Below the pieces are notes generated by a model. The model was not told the origin of the DNA. It saw nothing but the letters and a program-made list of their open reading frames with translations, and did not search any database. The translations under genes and the position numbers were made by a program. A stretch of DNA of 49,630 nucleotides from Hyphomicrobiales bacterium (GTDB taxonomy: Bacteria > Pseudomonadota > Alphaproteobacteria > Rhizobiales > Aestuariivirgaceae), in assembly GCA_023266715.1 (NCBI GenBank), contig JAHFPK010000002.1, positions 1 through 49,630 on the forward strand. The letters run 5' to 3'. Below, piece after piece: positions 28,353 to 37,555 of this stretch; position 1 is the first letter of the stretch, and each line of letters begins with the position of its first letter.

Positions 28353-30218
28353 TCAGGCGCTCTTGCGCTGATTTTGACGCTTGATGTGGCCCAACAAACA
28401 AGAAAGGGCCGCAGGAGTCATGCCCTCAATGCGCGAAGCCTGACCCAAAGTACTGGGCTTCACCCGCATAAGCTTTTGCCGGATTTCGATCGAGAGACTA
28501 GGTAGTCCCATATAGTCAGTATCAAGAGGCAGACTGACTTGATCTTCCCGGCGCAGTGCGATGATGTCTGCTGATTGCCGTGCGCTATATCCCGCGTAAA
28601 GTGAATCCGCAAACAATCCTTCCTTCGCAAAATCGGGTAAGGCCGCAACCTCGGGCCAAATCTCACACACGCGTTCAAGCCCTACTTCCGGCATGGCCAT
28701 GAGATCGAGAGCTGAGCGCCTTTGACCATCCTGATTGACCTTCAATCCGAGCTTGGCTGCCGTTGCCGAAGTCATACCCAGCTGCTCTGACAACCTGCGC
28801 GCGTCATTCAAGATGGTCATTCGCTCCGCAAAATGCTTCTGGCGATTCGAGCCGACAAGGCCCAAGGAAATACCCTTTGGTGTCAGTCTCTGATCGGCAT
28901 TGTCGGCGCGAAGTGACAACCGGTACTCAGCCCGCGAGGTAAACATGCGGTAGGGCTCGGTCACGCCACGAAGGACCAGATCGTCAACCATCACTCCGAG
29001 ATAGCCCTCAGCGCGGTCAAAACTGACCTCCTTCTGGCCACCCGCTTTTCGCGCCGCATTCAAGCCAGCGACGAGTCCTTGGGCTGCCGCTTCCTCATAA
29101 CCGGTCGTACCATTAATCTGGCCCGCCAAAGACAGACCGGGCAGGACCTTGACCTCCAGCCCGCTCGTCAATTCACGGGGGTCCACATAGTCATACTCAA
29201 TGGCATACCCTGGCCGCAGGATTGATACATTTTCCAACCCGGGAATAGTCCGGATAAACTGCTCCTGAACATCCTCCGGCAATGAGGTTGAAATGCCATT
29301 GGGGTAAATCGTGTCATCATCCAGTCCTTCCGGTTCAAGAAATATCTGGTGGGATGACTTGTCCTTAAAGCGGTGAATCTTGTCCTCAATGGAGGGGCAA
29401 TAGCGCGGCCCCGTTCCCTTGATCTGCCCTGAGTAAAGCGGTGAGCGATAAATATTACTGGCAATCAAGTCATGGGTTCGAGCAGTAGTCTGAGTGATGA
29501 AGCAGGAGACCTGCGGCGTTGTGATTGATTCAGTCAGAGTGGAAAACGGCGTTGGAATCTCATCGCCCTTTTGCTCATCAAGCGCGCTCCAGTTTATCGT
29601 TCGGCCATCGAGTCTTGCAGGCGTTCCGGTTTTCAAACGACCCAACTGCAGGCCTGCCGACCGCAACTGTTGTGAAATACCAAATGCCGGTGGCTCACCC
29701 ACACGGCCGGCCGGAATTTTTTTCTCCCCGATATGGATGAGGCCCGCAAGAAATGTCCCTGTGGTGAGAACAACAGAGCTAGCAAGTAGTTCTTCGCCAG
29801 CCTCTGTCGTGATCCCGACAACCCGGCCCTGATCAATCACAAAACCGCAGACGACCGCTTCAACAACACTCAGATTATCCTGGTTGCGGATTTCCTCTTG
29901 CATGCCAGCCCGGTAAAGCTTGCGATCCGACTGGGCCCGAGGCCCCCGCACCGCAGGCCCCTTGGAACGGTTGAGCAAGCGGAATTGAATTCCGGCACGG
30001 TCAGCAACCCGGCCCATCAGGCCATCAAGTGCATCGATCTCGCGCACCAGATGCCCTTTGCCCAAACCGCCGATAGCAGGATTGCACGACATCTCGCCAA
30101 TGGTCGAAAACTTGTGGGTGACGAGGACTGTCTTTGCGCCAAGGCGCGCAGATGCAGCAGCGGCTTCAACACCCGCATGGCCGCCGCCAATGACGATGAC
30201 ATCATACCTGCTGTTCAT
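28353..30218 (-). CDS. mnmG: tRNA uridine-34 5-carboxymethylaminomethyl synthesis enzyme MnmG
   Basis: FAD-dependent partner of MnmE in wobble-uridine modification, 621 aa. N-terminal FAD motif [11 protein letters not shown] (residues about 10-20), the [23 protein letters not shown] block, and [14 protein letters not shown] near 380 are family signatures; the C-terminal [19 protein letters not shown] helix is present. Located upstream of rsmG-parA-parB and downstream of mnmE. Confidence 0.98.
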   Translation of the reverse strand: MNSRYDVIVIGGGHAGVEAAAASARLGAKTVLVTHKFSTIGEMSCNPAIGGLGKGHLVREIDALDGLMGRVADRAGIQFRLLNRSKGPAVRGPRAQSDRKLYRAGMQEEIRNQDNLSVVEAVVCGFVIDQGRVVGITTEAGEELLASSVVLTTGTFLAGLIHIGEKKIPAGRVGEPPAFGISQQLRSAGLQLGRLKTGTPARLDGRTINWSALDEQKGDEIPTPFSTLTESITTPQVSCFITQTTARTHDLIASNIYRSPLYSGQIKGTGPRYCPSIEDKIHRFKDKSSHQIFLEPEGLDDDTIYPNGISTSLPEDVQEQFIRTIPGLENVSILRPGYAIEYDYVDPRELTSGLEVKVLPGLSLAGQINGTTGYEEAAAQGLVAGLNAARKAGGQKEVSFDRAEGYLGVMVDDLVLRGVTEPYRMFTSRAEYRLSLRADNADQRLTPKGISLGLVGSNRQKHFAERMTILNDARRLSEQLGMTSATAAKLGLKVNQDGQRRSALDLMAMPEVGLERVCEIWPEVAALPDFAKEGLFADSLYAGYSARQSADIIALRREDQVSLPLDTDYMGLPSLSIEIRQKLMRVKPSTLGQASRIEGMTPAALSCLLGHIKRQNQRKSA

Positions 30219-30263
30219 GACGGTTCTCTAGTCCATGCAAGTCAATTGGTCAAAGCCGAAACA

Positions 30264-30279
30264 AGTTTCACGTGAAACA
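30264..30279. promoter_or_regulatory. parS-like site between mnmE and mnmG
   Basis: AGTTTCACGTGAAACA matches 15 of 16 parS consensus bases (first base differs) and has a perfect 14-bp palindromic core. It lies 2 bp past the end of mnmE in the 63-bp mnmE-mnmG gap, about 6.5 kb from the origin. Confidence 0.88.
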
Positions 30280-30281
30280 GA

Positions 30282-31601
30282 CTATTTGCCGATGCAGAAT
30301 TCGCTGAAAATCTTTCCCAGCAAATCCTCAACATCGACCCGTCCGGTTACGCGTGCGATGCTGAAACAGGCCTTGCGTAAGCATTCTGCAGCAAGTTCAA
30401 TTTGGTCCGCCCCATACAAAAGTGAATCGTTGAGGAACCGAATCGATTCCTCAACGGCATCTTTGTGCCGTGTACGGATGACAGAAGCTTGTTCCATGCC
30501 ACCAAAGCGTTCCTTCACCAGCTTTTCAAGTTCACTAATGAGGTCTGCAACACCTTCCCCGGTTTTTGCAGATATTCTTAGATCTGTTCCCTGAGCCGGG
30601 ACATCCCCCAATAGGTCCGACTTGTTCAAAATCCTGAGTGTCGGTAGTGCCGGGTTTTCTATTTCTTCCCTTACATCTACCGATGACACCCAGACCATGA
30701 TATCACCCGCAACTGCCTCAGACCTTGCGCGTTGCATGCCGATATTTTCGATCTCATCACCTGACTCTGGCCTGAGTCCCGCAGTATCGGTCAAAATGAC
30801 GGGAACACCGCCAAGGACAATCGAAACCTCAATGACATCCCTGGTAGTGCCTGGATGGGATGAGACAATGGCGGCCTCACGGGCAGCAACCAGATTCAAT
30901 AAAGTCGATTTGCCGACATTCGGCGCGCCGGCAAAAACAACCTTGACACCTGATCGAAGTGCGCCCGCGCGATCTGCCTCCGCCGCAGCCCTTTTAAGAC
31001 GCGCGACCAAGTCCAGAGTTTGGGGCTTCACATCAAGAAGGGCGGCAGTGGCAACGCCATCCTCCTCGACAAAATCAATCGCTGCCTCTAGGCGCGCAAG
31101 TATGGCTATCAATTCCGTTCGCCAAACCTCATACTGAGAACTGGCACGACCGAGCATGTGGTGCATGGCCATACGCCTCTGGGTCTCAGTGCGGGCATGA
31201 AGCAGATCGGCAAGCCCTTCGGCCTCAACCAGATCCATCCGATCATTAACGAATGCCCGCCGTGTGAATTCCCCAGGCTCTGCCAGTCTCACGCCAGCGA
31301 CCGAACGAAACACATCGAACATCACGTCAATGACAGCCATACTGCCATGGACATGAAATTCTGCCACGTCCTCACCGGTAGCGCTCGATGGACCGGGCAT
31401 CCACAAGACCAGTGCCTGGTCAATGACCTCTCCTGAACCGGGAATGTGCAGTTGCCGCACACTGGCCAAGCGCGGTAAAGGTAAAGGACCTGCAAGTGAA
31501 GCAAGAACACTTCCGGCCTTACCCCCGGACACGCGGATTACGGCAATTCCGGCCATACCGGAGCCACTTGAAACCGCAAAAATTGTGTCAGAACTATTCA
31601 T
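30282..31601 (-). CDS. mnmE: tRNA modification GTPase MnmE
   Basis: Works with MnmG on the wobble uridine of several tRNAs, 439 aa. N-terminal formyl-THF-binding domain starts DTIFAVSSGSGMAGIAVIR; the G domain has GAPNVGKS (225-232), DTAGLR and NKSDL; the C-terminus ends FCIGK with the conserved cysteine. Its transcription starts 53 bp from the divergent yyaL-type gene. Confidence 0.98.
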   Translation of the reverse strand: MNSSDTIFAVSSGSGMAGIAVIRVSGGKAGSVLASLAGPLPLPRLASVRQLHIPGSGEVIDQALVLWMPGPSSATGEDVAEFHVHGSMAVIDVMFDVFRSVAGVRLAEPGEFTRRAFVNDRMDLVEAEGLADLLHARTETQRRMAMHHMLGRASSQYEVWRTELIAILARLEAAIDFVEEDGVATAALLDVKPQTLDLVARLKRAAAEADRAGALRSGVKVVFAGAPNVGKSTLLNLVAAREAAIVSSHPGTTRDVIEVSIVLGGVPVILTDTAGLRPESGDEIENIGMQRARSEAVAGDIMVWVSSVDVREEIENPALPTLRILNKSDLLGDVPAQGTDLRISAKTGEGVADLISELEKLVKERFGGMEQASVIRTRHKDAVEESIRFLNDSLLYGADQIELAAECLRKACFSIARVTGRVDVEDLLGKIFSEFCIGK

Positions 31602-31654
31602 TTCGGATTCGAATCGATACCAATAACCTTAAATAATGACCCCCGGGACGGCCA

Positions 31655-33685
31655 ATGTCTAAGAACCTGCTCGACCAAGAGACCAGCCCCTATCTTCTCC
31701 AACACAAGGATAATCCCGTCCATTGGCAGGGCTGGTCAGAAAAGACACTTCAGCAGGCCCAAGATAGCAACAAGCCCATTCTTCTTTCAATTGGCTATGC
31801 CGCCTGTCACTGGTGCCATGTCATGGCCCACGAGAGTTTTGAAGACCCGGTGACTGCCGACCTTATGAACCAGAACTTCATCAACATCAAAGTCGATCGA
31901 GAAGAGCGGCCCGATTTAGACCGCATCTACATGGCGGCCCTCCACAGCCTCGGGGAACAGGGAGGATGGCCCCTCACCATGTTCCTGACGCCTGATGCTC
32001 TTCCTTTCTGGGGTGGCACTTATTTCCCGCCTGAGACGAGATTTGGAAGACCCGGCTTCCGCCATGTCCTGACCGAAATCTCACGCATCTGGAACCAGGA
32101 AAGAAATAAAATCACCCAAAACGCCGAAGCTATATCGAGTGCTCTACAGCGATCCAGATATATCACCAGCACGGATCAACTTGCTAGCAATGACATTAAT
32201 CGGGCCGCTGATGTCATCATCAACGCCACTGACGCGCAATATGGCGGTCTGAAAGGCGCTCCCAAATTTCCGCAAGGCTCCATCTTCACTTTTCTCTGGG
32301 AAGTCTATCTGCGCACCCAGAATGAAAGAGCCCGAGATGCCGTCCTCACAACTCTCATGCAGATCAGCAATGGCGGGATCTATGACCATCTCGCCGGTGG
32401 CATCGCGCGCTATTCCACCGACCACAAATGGCTGGCGCCCCACTTCGAAAAAATGCTGTACGACAATGCCCAGTATGTAAGCCTGCTCACGCGTGCCTGG
32501 CTCAAGACCGAAAATCCGCTGTATTTTTCACGCATTGAGCAGACCGTTGAATTTGTCCTCCGCGAGATGACCGGCAGCACTGGCTGCTTTACCTCCAGCT
32601 ACGACGCCGATTCAGAAGGCGAAGAGGGAAAATACTATGTTTGGAGCCAGGCCGAGATACAACTGCTATTGGAGCCCCACGAGTTCGAAATATTCCAAGC
32701 GGCCTATGACGTTACGGCTTCAGGCAATTGGGAAGGCAACATTATTCTTAATCGAACCCACGACAAAACACCTGCCACGCCCGAGAACGAAAAAATCCTT
32801 GCGGGCGCCCGCGCAAAATTATGGGCGGCGCGCAACAGGCGTATACCACCTCAACATGACGATAAGATCCTTGCTGATTGGAACGGTCTCTTTATTACGG
32901 CTCTTGCGGAAGCGTCCCTGATATTCGATCACAAGACGTGGGCCAGCGCAGCGATAAAAGCCTTTTCTGAATGTCTCAATCTGTTCTGGAAAGACGGCAG
33001 GCTCCTTCACAGCCACCGCGCCAACAGCACGCGGCATCAGGGAACCACCGATGACTATGCAAATCTCATTACCGCAGCACTTGCCCTCCATAACCTGACC
33101 GGCGATCCGCTCTATATAGTCAAGGCGCAAGAGCTCACTGCAGCGCTTGAAGAAAGCCACTGGGACAACATTGCTGGCGGCTTCTATCACGCGTCGCAAA
33201 AGCACACGAAACTGCCCATCAAAAGTCGCACCATTGAAGACGATGCGACGCCCAACGCAAATTCTGTGATGATCAAGAATTACAACGATCTCTATCATCT
33301 CACCGGGGGCAACAACTTCCACACCAAAGCCGTGAAGATAGCTGAAGCATTCACATCAGCAGCAAAATCAAACCCCTTCGCAGCACCCGGTTTGCTCAAA
33401 AATACTCTCTTGCTGCAGGATACGATCCAGCTCGTTCTCACCAACGATTCAAATTCCGCAAAGAACGAAATGTTGTTGTTAGCGCTAAAACACACGGGGC
33501 TTGATGCAACGATTCACATAACTGGGACAAATTCAGACTTGCCAGCAAATCATCCAGCGCATGGAAAAACAGTGAGCAGCGACAAACCGACACTCTATAT
33601 CTGCCGGGGCATGACCTGTGCAAACCCCGCCATAAACACAGTTGAAACACTGTCAGCCCTGCGTTTATTGGGAATTATGGGCTAG
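31655..33685 (+). CDS. YyaL/DUF255 thioredoxin-domain protein (SPATA20-like)
   Basis: A 676-residue protein of the YyaL family: a thioredoxin-like N-terminal domain with CHWCHVMAHESFED (residues about 51-64), followed by an (alpha/alpha)6-barrel similar to glycoside epimerases, with GIYDHLAGGIARYS near 240 and HFEKMLYDNAQY near 265. Mammalian SPATA20 is a relative. Its biochemical role is not established. It stands alone on the plus strand between the leftward mnmE and rho genes, so replication forks leaving the origin meet it head-on. It nearly touches the rho stop (2-bp gap). Confidence 0.93.
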   Translation: MSKNLLDQETSPYLLQHKDNPVHWQGWSEKTLQQAQDSNKPILLSIGYAACHWCHVMAHESFEDPVTADLMNQNFINIKVDREERPDLDRIYMAALHSLGEQGGWPLTMFLTPDALPFWGGTYFPPETRFGRPGFRHVLTEISRIWNQERNKITQNAEAISSALQRSRYITSTDQLASNDINRAADVIINATDAQYGGLKGAPKFPQGSIFTFLWEVYLRTQNERARDAVLTTLMQISNGGIYDHLAGGIARYSTDHKWLAPHFEKMLYDNAQYVSLLTRAWLKTENPLYFSRIEQTVEFVLREMTGSTGCFTSSYDADSEGEEGKYYVWSQAEIQLLLEPHEFEIFQAAYDVTASGNWEGNIILNRTHDKTPATPENEKILAGARAKLWAARNRRIPPQHDDKILADWNGLFITALAEASLIFDHKTWASAAIKAFSECLNLFWKDGRLLHSHRANSTRHQGTTDDYANLITAALALHNLTGDPLYIVKAQELTAALEESHWDNIAGGFYHASQKHTKLPIKSRTIEDDATPNANSVMIKNYNDLYHLTGGNNFHTKAVKIAEAFTSAAKSNPFAAPGLLKNTLLLQDTIQLVLTNDSNSAKNEMLLLALKHTGLDATIHITGTNSDLPANHPAHGKTVSSDKPTLYICRGMTCANPAINTVETLSALRLLGIMG

Positions 33686-33687
33686 GC

Positions 33688-34971
33688 TCAGGCGTTCATG
33701 GAATCGAAGAAATCGCTGTTGGATTTTGTCTGGCGCAATTTATCTAAGAGGAACTCAATTGCATCAATCGTTCCCATCGGATTGAGAATGCGCCGCAAGA
33801 CGTAAGTTTTCTTGAGAAGATCGGCCTTGACCAGCAACTCTTCCTTGCGTGTGCCTGAACGCAAAATATCAATCGCTGGAAACACCCGCTTATCCGCCAC
33901 CTTGCGGTCCAGAATGATTTCCGAGTTGCCGGTTCCCTTGAACTCTTCGAAAATGACTTCGTCCATGCGGCTGCCCGTATCAATCAGGGCGGTTGCAATA
34001 ATTGTGAGCGATCCGCCTTCCTCAATATTGCGCGCCGCGCCAAAGAACCGCTTGGGTCGCTGCAAGGCATTGGCATCTACACCACCTGTGAGAACCTTGC
34101 CCGAAGAGGGAACAACCGTATTGTAAGCCCGGCCCAAACGTGTAATCGAATCCAGCAATATGATCACATCACGGCCGTGTTCCACCAGGCGCTTGGCTTT
34201 CTCAATGACCATTTCAGCAACCTGAACATGGCGTGTTGCCGGCTCATCAAAAGTTGAGCTGACAACCTCACCCTTGACCGAGCGCTGCATGTCGGTGACT
34301 TCTTCCGGCCGCTCATCGATCAAAAGCACGATCAAAAAACACTCGGGATGATTTGTCGCAATAGCATGGGCAATATTTTGCAGAAGAACCGTCTTGCCCG
34401 TGCGCGGAGGGGCCACAATCAGGCCACGCTGGCCTTTTCCCAAGGGCGATACGATATCAATCACCCGGGCGGAATAATCTTTCCGCGTTGGATCGGCAAT
34501 TTCCATCTCCAGGCGCTGATCGGGATAAAGCGGCGTCAGATTGTCAAAATGAACCTTGTGCCGGGTCTTCTCCGGGTCCTCAAAATTTATCGTGTTCACT
34601 TTCACCAAGGCGAAATAGCGCTCGCCATCCTTCGGACTGCGAATTTGTCCTTCAACCGTATCCCCGGTTCGCAAGGTGAATTTTCTGATCTGGCTCGGGC
34701 TCACATAGATATCATCGGGTCCGGCCAGATAATTTGCGTCGGATGATCGCAAGAAGCCGAATCCGTCCTGCAGAACTTCTACAACGCCTTCACCGATAAT
34801 TTCGATATCACGCAGGGCGAGATTCTTCAGAATTGCAAACATCAACTCCTGTTTGCGAAGCGCACTGGCATTTTCGACTTCGAACTCCTCGGCCAGGGTG
34901 ACGAGCTCAGCCGGCGTCTTCCGCTTAAGGTCCTTAAGCTTGATGTCTTTCAATTCAGCGATGTTTGTCAT
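33688..34971 (-). CDS. rho: transcription termination factor Rho
   Basis: Hexameric RNA helicase, 427 aa. The N-terminal Rho_N helix bundle ([18 protein letters not shown]), the cold-shock-like RNA-binding fold (GFGFLRS near 71) and Walker A PPRTGKT (188-194) preceded by [10 protein letters not shown] are all present, as is the RLGRAYN R-loop. It follows hemE-hemJ on the leftward replichore. Confidence 0.98.
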   Translation of the reverse strand: MTNIAELKDIKLKDLKRKTPAELVTLAEEFEVENASALRKQELMFAILKNLALRDIEIIGEGVVEVLQDGFGFLRSSDANYLAGPDDIYVSPSQIRKFTLRTGDTVEGQIRSPKDGERYFALVKVNTINFEDPEKTRHKVHFDNLTPLYPDQRLEMEIADPTRKDYSARVIDIVSPLGKGQRGLIVAPPRTGKTVLLQNIAHAIATNHPECFLIVLLIDERPEEVTDMQRSVKGEVVSSTFDEPATRHVQVAEMVIEKAKRLVEHGRDVIILLDSITRLGRAYNTVVPSSGKVLTGGVDANALQRPKRFFGAARNIEEGGSLTIIATALIDTGSRMDEVIFEEFKGTGNSEIILDRKVADKRVFPAIDILRSGTRKEELLVKADLLKKTYVLRRILNPMGTIDAIEFLLDKLRQTKSNSDFFDSMNA

Positions 34972-35117
34972 GTTTTGAGATCAATACATTAGAGGTGAGA
35001 AATGACCCACGAAGTGCCAGGGCAGATCGGGAAATTGGAGGCGGGGAAAGCAAACGGGAATATGATCCCTTTGTTCGCGGTCTATATAACAAACTTCCGG
35101 GAACGAACCAACAGAAA

Positions 35118-35555
35118 TTATTGGAACGGCTTAACCACGACAAATACAACAATAATGATCAATAGGAGCGTCGGAACCTCATTGATGACGCGAAAAAACC
35201 GGGCATTCCTAGTGCGCTGGTCCCTGGCAAACTGCCGGAGATAGACCTCTAACGCCCCATAATACAAAAGCAGCAGGAAAACCGCCGCCAACTTTCCCAA
35301 GACCCAAATCTGAAAAAGCTCAATTTGGCCCGCGATCAGAAGCAAAACACCCGACAACAGACTCATTACCATTGCGGGCCTCATAATGACCCCCGTCAGG
35401 CGCCGTTCCATCGTCTTGAACAACTCGCTGGCTTCGCTGCCCGGAGAAACATCACAATGATAAACAAACAACCGTGGCAGATAGAATAAACCCGCCATCC
35501 ACGCAACAACCGAAACGATGTGAATGGCTTTAAGCCATAAAAACCACTCAACCAT
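35118..35555 (-). CDS. hemJ: protoporphyrinogen oxidase HemJ (CopD-like)
   Basis: A 145-residue inner-membrane protein with four predicted helices that oxidises protoporphyrinogen IX in haem synthesis. MVEWFLWLKAIHIVSVVAWMAGLFYLPR with the conserved His, and the later WVLGKLAAVFLLL helix with the conserved Lys, match the family. Overlaps hemE by 8 bp, which fits a haem operon. Confidence 0.92.
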   Translation of the reverse strand: MVEWFLWLKAIHIVSVVAWMAGLFYLPRLFVYHCDVSPGSEASELFKTMERRLTGVIMRPAMVMSLLSGVLLLIAGQIELFQIWVLGKLAAVFLLLLYYGALEVYLRQFARDQRTRNARFFRVINEVPTLLLIIIVVFVVVKPFQ

Positions 35556-36612
35556 GGTTATTCACTTCATCAAAATCCCTGATTGTTTTGACAATGCTTG
35601 CCAGAACGTGCGGATCGGTTTGTGGCTTAATTCCATGACCCAGGTTGAAAATATGACGGTTTCTGGAGATAGAGCTCACAAGATCCAGCGTATGCTTGCG
35701 CACTACATCATTATCGCAAAGCAATAACAATGGATCCAGATTTCCTTGTATGACCGCATCGGCAGGCAAAATCGACTGTAAAAATTTCAGTGAACATTCC
35801 GCCTCAACACCAATGGCCTGGCATTGGGTTTTTGAGTAGACCTCGCCATGGCGATACCCCGCCCCCTTGGTAAAAACAATAATTGGAATATCAGGAAATT
35901 TGACTTTCACGCCGGTGACAATAGCATGAATTGGTTCAATGCAATATTCGGTCAGTAATTCTCCGGGCAACTCACCAGCCCAGGAATCAAATATCTGTAC
36001 GACATCGGCGCCAGCTTCAATTTGAACACACAGATATTCAATTGAATTTTCAACTAGGCGGGAAACCAGCTCCTTGAACCAATCTTCCTTCTGATAGGCA
36101 ATTTTTCTCGCAAGTTCCCGCTCGGAGCTTCCGCCCTCAACCATGTAACTTGCAACCGTCCAGGGAGCGCCGCAAAAACCAATCAATGAAATTTTAGGAC
36201 CCAAATCATGCCGCACCCGGTTCACTGATGCTGCAACCGATTCAAACTGCATGGATTTATGTCCAGATTTCAGCCGCAGCAAATCAGCGCTGCTTCTCAC
36301 TGTCTCTAATTTGGGTCCCTCACCTTCAATGAATGTGAGACCATTGCCCATCGCATGCGGAACAACCAAAATATCTGCAAATATGATTGCCGCGTCGATA
36401 TCATAACGCCGCAATGGCTGCAGGGTAACTTCAGCAGAAAGAAAAGAAGAATAACATAATTCCAAAAACGATCCTGCTTGCTCCCTGACCTTACGATACT
36501 CAGGCAAGTAACGGCCCGCCTGTCGCATAAACCAAATCGGCCTTCTCACAGACTTACGACCCGTCAATACGTCTATTAACGGCTGATTGTTTGGTGCGGC
36601 CATTCTTCTCAA
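35548..36612 (-). CDS. hemE: uroporphyrinogen decarboxylase
   Basis: Cytosolic haem-pathway enzyme, 354 aa. Hallmarks are the N-terminal RPIWFMRQAGRYLPEYR (residues about 20-36), the DAAIIFADILV aspartate motif near 75 and GFCGAPWTVASYMVEG near 145. Its start faces the origin region, the same hemE-oriC arrangement known from Caulobacter and other alphaproteobacteria. Confidence 0.98.
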   Translation of the reverse strand: MRRMAAPNNQPLIDVLTGRKSVRRPIWFMRQAGRYLPEYRKVREQAGSFLELCYSSFLSAEVTLQPLRRYDIDAAIIFADILVVPHAMGNGLTFIEGEGPKLETVRSSADLLRLKSGHKSMQFESVAASVNRVRHDLGPKISLIGFCGAPWTVASYMVEGGSSERELARKIAYQKEDWFKELVSRLVENSIEYLCVQIEAGADVVQIFDSWAGELPGELLTEYCIEPIHAIVTGVKVKFPDIPIIVFTKGAGYRHGEVYSKTQCQAIGVEAECSLKFLQSILPADAVIQGNLDPLLLLCDNDVVRKHTLDLVSSISRNRHIFNLGHGIKPQTDPHVLASIVKTIRDFDEVNNHG

Positions 36613-36790
36613 AGATACTTTCTATAAATTGAATATGATGTTGTAGGCCCCAGAGCGGGATTAAAAAATAATCAATCCCCTATAATAAACGACATGGCGT
36701 TGAAAAATAATTTCTTGTTGTTAAATATATCATCAAAATTAACTGAACAAATTCAATATATTAACCAAAGAAACCGAATACAGATTGATG

Positions 36791-36826
36791 TTATCCACTC
36801 TTATCCACAGCAAAAACTTATCCCCA
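36791..36826 (+). promoter_or_regulatory. cluster of three DnaA boxes
   Basis: TTATCCACT (36791-36799), TTATCCACA (36801-36809) and TTATCCCCA (36818-36826) stand in the same orientation, with start-to-start spacings of 10 and 17 bases. The middle one is the perfect consensus R-box. Confidence 0.88.
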
Positions 36827-36881
36827 TAATCGGGAAGGTGTGTATTCTCCAAATTGCCCTGTTAATAACATTCTCACAAAA

Positions 36882-36896
36882 TTAACCAAATATTAA
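36882..36896 (+). promoter_or_regulatory. CtrA-type box in oriC
   Basis: TTAACCAAATATTAACC: exact TTAA half sites, seven-base spacer and trailing CC as in the CtrA consensus. It sits between the DnaA-box cluster and the single distal DnaA box. In Caulobacter CtrA bound at such sites represses initiation. Confidence 0.7.
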
Positions 36897-36916
36897 CCGT
36901 TTAAATTTGCGAAAAA

Positions 36917-36925
36917 TTATCCACA
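36917..36925 (+). promoter_or_regulatory. distal DnaA box
   Basis: TTATCCACA, perfect consensus, 21 bp after the CtrA-type box and about 50 bp before the maf start. Confidence 0.85.
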
Positions 36926-36967
36926 ATTCACCTGTTAAAACTCCACATCTTCCGACGAGTTACTTAA

Positions 36968-37555
36968 TTGGACATCATGCTAGCTTCAACCAGCAAAATC
37001 CGCCGCAACATTCTGGACAATGCTGGAATAAAATTCACCGCGATTGATCCGGAGCTTGATGAGACAAAAGCAAAAAATTCAATGGCGGAATTTTCTGCGC
37101 AAGAAATTGCCATGCAACTGGCCAAGCTGAAATCGTCAAAGATATCCAATCAATACTCCAAAGCACTTGTCATCGGCGCAGATCAGGTACTTGGATTCAA
37201 AAATCAGATCTTCAATAAGCCGGCCTCGCGAGCCGAAGCCGAAAATCAATTGCTGAAGTTACGGAATGCCACACATATTCTATATTCTGCACTTTCCTGT
37301 GCTATTGCGGGTGTCGAAGTTTGGAGCCACTGCTCCGAAGCTCGATTGACCATGCGAAATTTTACTCCGGAATTTTTGTCGTCATACTTGGATAGTGGCT
37401 CCAAAGGCTATTTGTCCTCGGTCGGCGGCTATAAATTGGAAGAGACGGGCATTCAGTTATTTGACAAAATTGAAGGCGACTATTTTGCTATTCTGGGCCT
37501 GCCTATATTGCCGCTTCTTGACTTTCTGAGACGGCAAGAATTTATCCTATCATGA
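36968..37555 (+). CDS. maf: Maf-like nucleotide pyrophosphatase
   Basis: Hydrolyses non-canonical nucleoside triphosphates in the cytosol, 195 aa. The N-terminal LASTSKIRRNIL, the GADQVLGF motif near residue 70 and GGYKLEETG near 155 are family signatures. Start is TTG 36968 or ATG 36977. It is the first gene of the rightward replichore and begins the maf-aroE-coaE-dnaQ operon. Confidence 0.93.
   Translation: MDIMLASTSKIRRNILDNAGIKFTAIDPELDETKAKNSMAEFSAQEIAMQLAKLKSSKISNQYSKALVIGADQVLGFKNQIFNKPASRAEAENQLLKLRNATHILYSALSCAIAGVEVWSHCSEARLTMRNFTPEFLSSYLDSGSKGYLSSVGGYKLEETGIQLFDKIEGDYFAILGLPILPLLDFLRRQEFILS

Larger units (their letters stand above)
36613..36967. other. chromosomal replication origin (oriC) between hemE and maf
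   Basis: This 355-bp gap is strongly AT-rich, especially 36661-36780, which could serve as the unwinding element. Four DnaA-box-like 9-mers are seen on the plus strand: 36791 (TTATCCACT), 36801 (TTATCCACA), 36818 (TTATCCCCA) and 36917 (TTATCCACA). A perfect CtrA-type TTAA-N7-TTAA is at 36882-36896, and many extra TTAA half sites are scattered through the gap. A weak IHF-like AATCAA-N4-CTA is at 36670. The neighbours hemE (leftward) and maf (rightward) diverge, and parS sites lie 6.5-8.5 kb away. No protein is encoded here; a 63-codon open frame at 36694 has no coding character. Confidence 0.9.

Noticed and set aside
36694-36885. Short open frame inside the origin gap
   Set aside because: It consists of AT-rich sequence with the DnaA boxes and has no ribosome-binding site or coding character.
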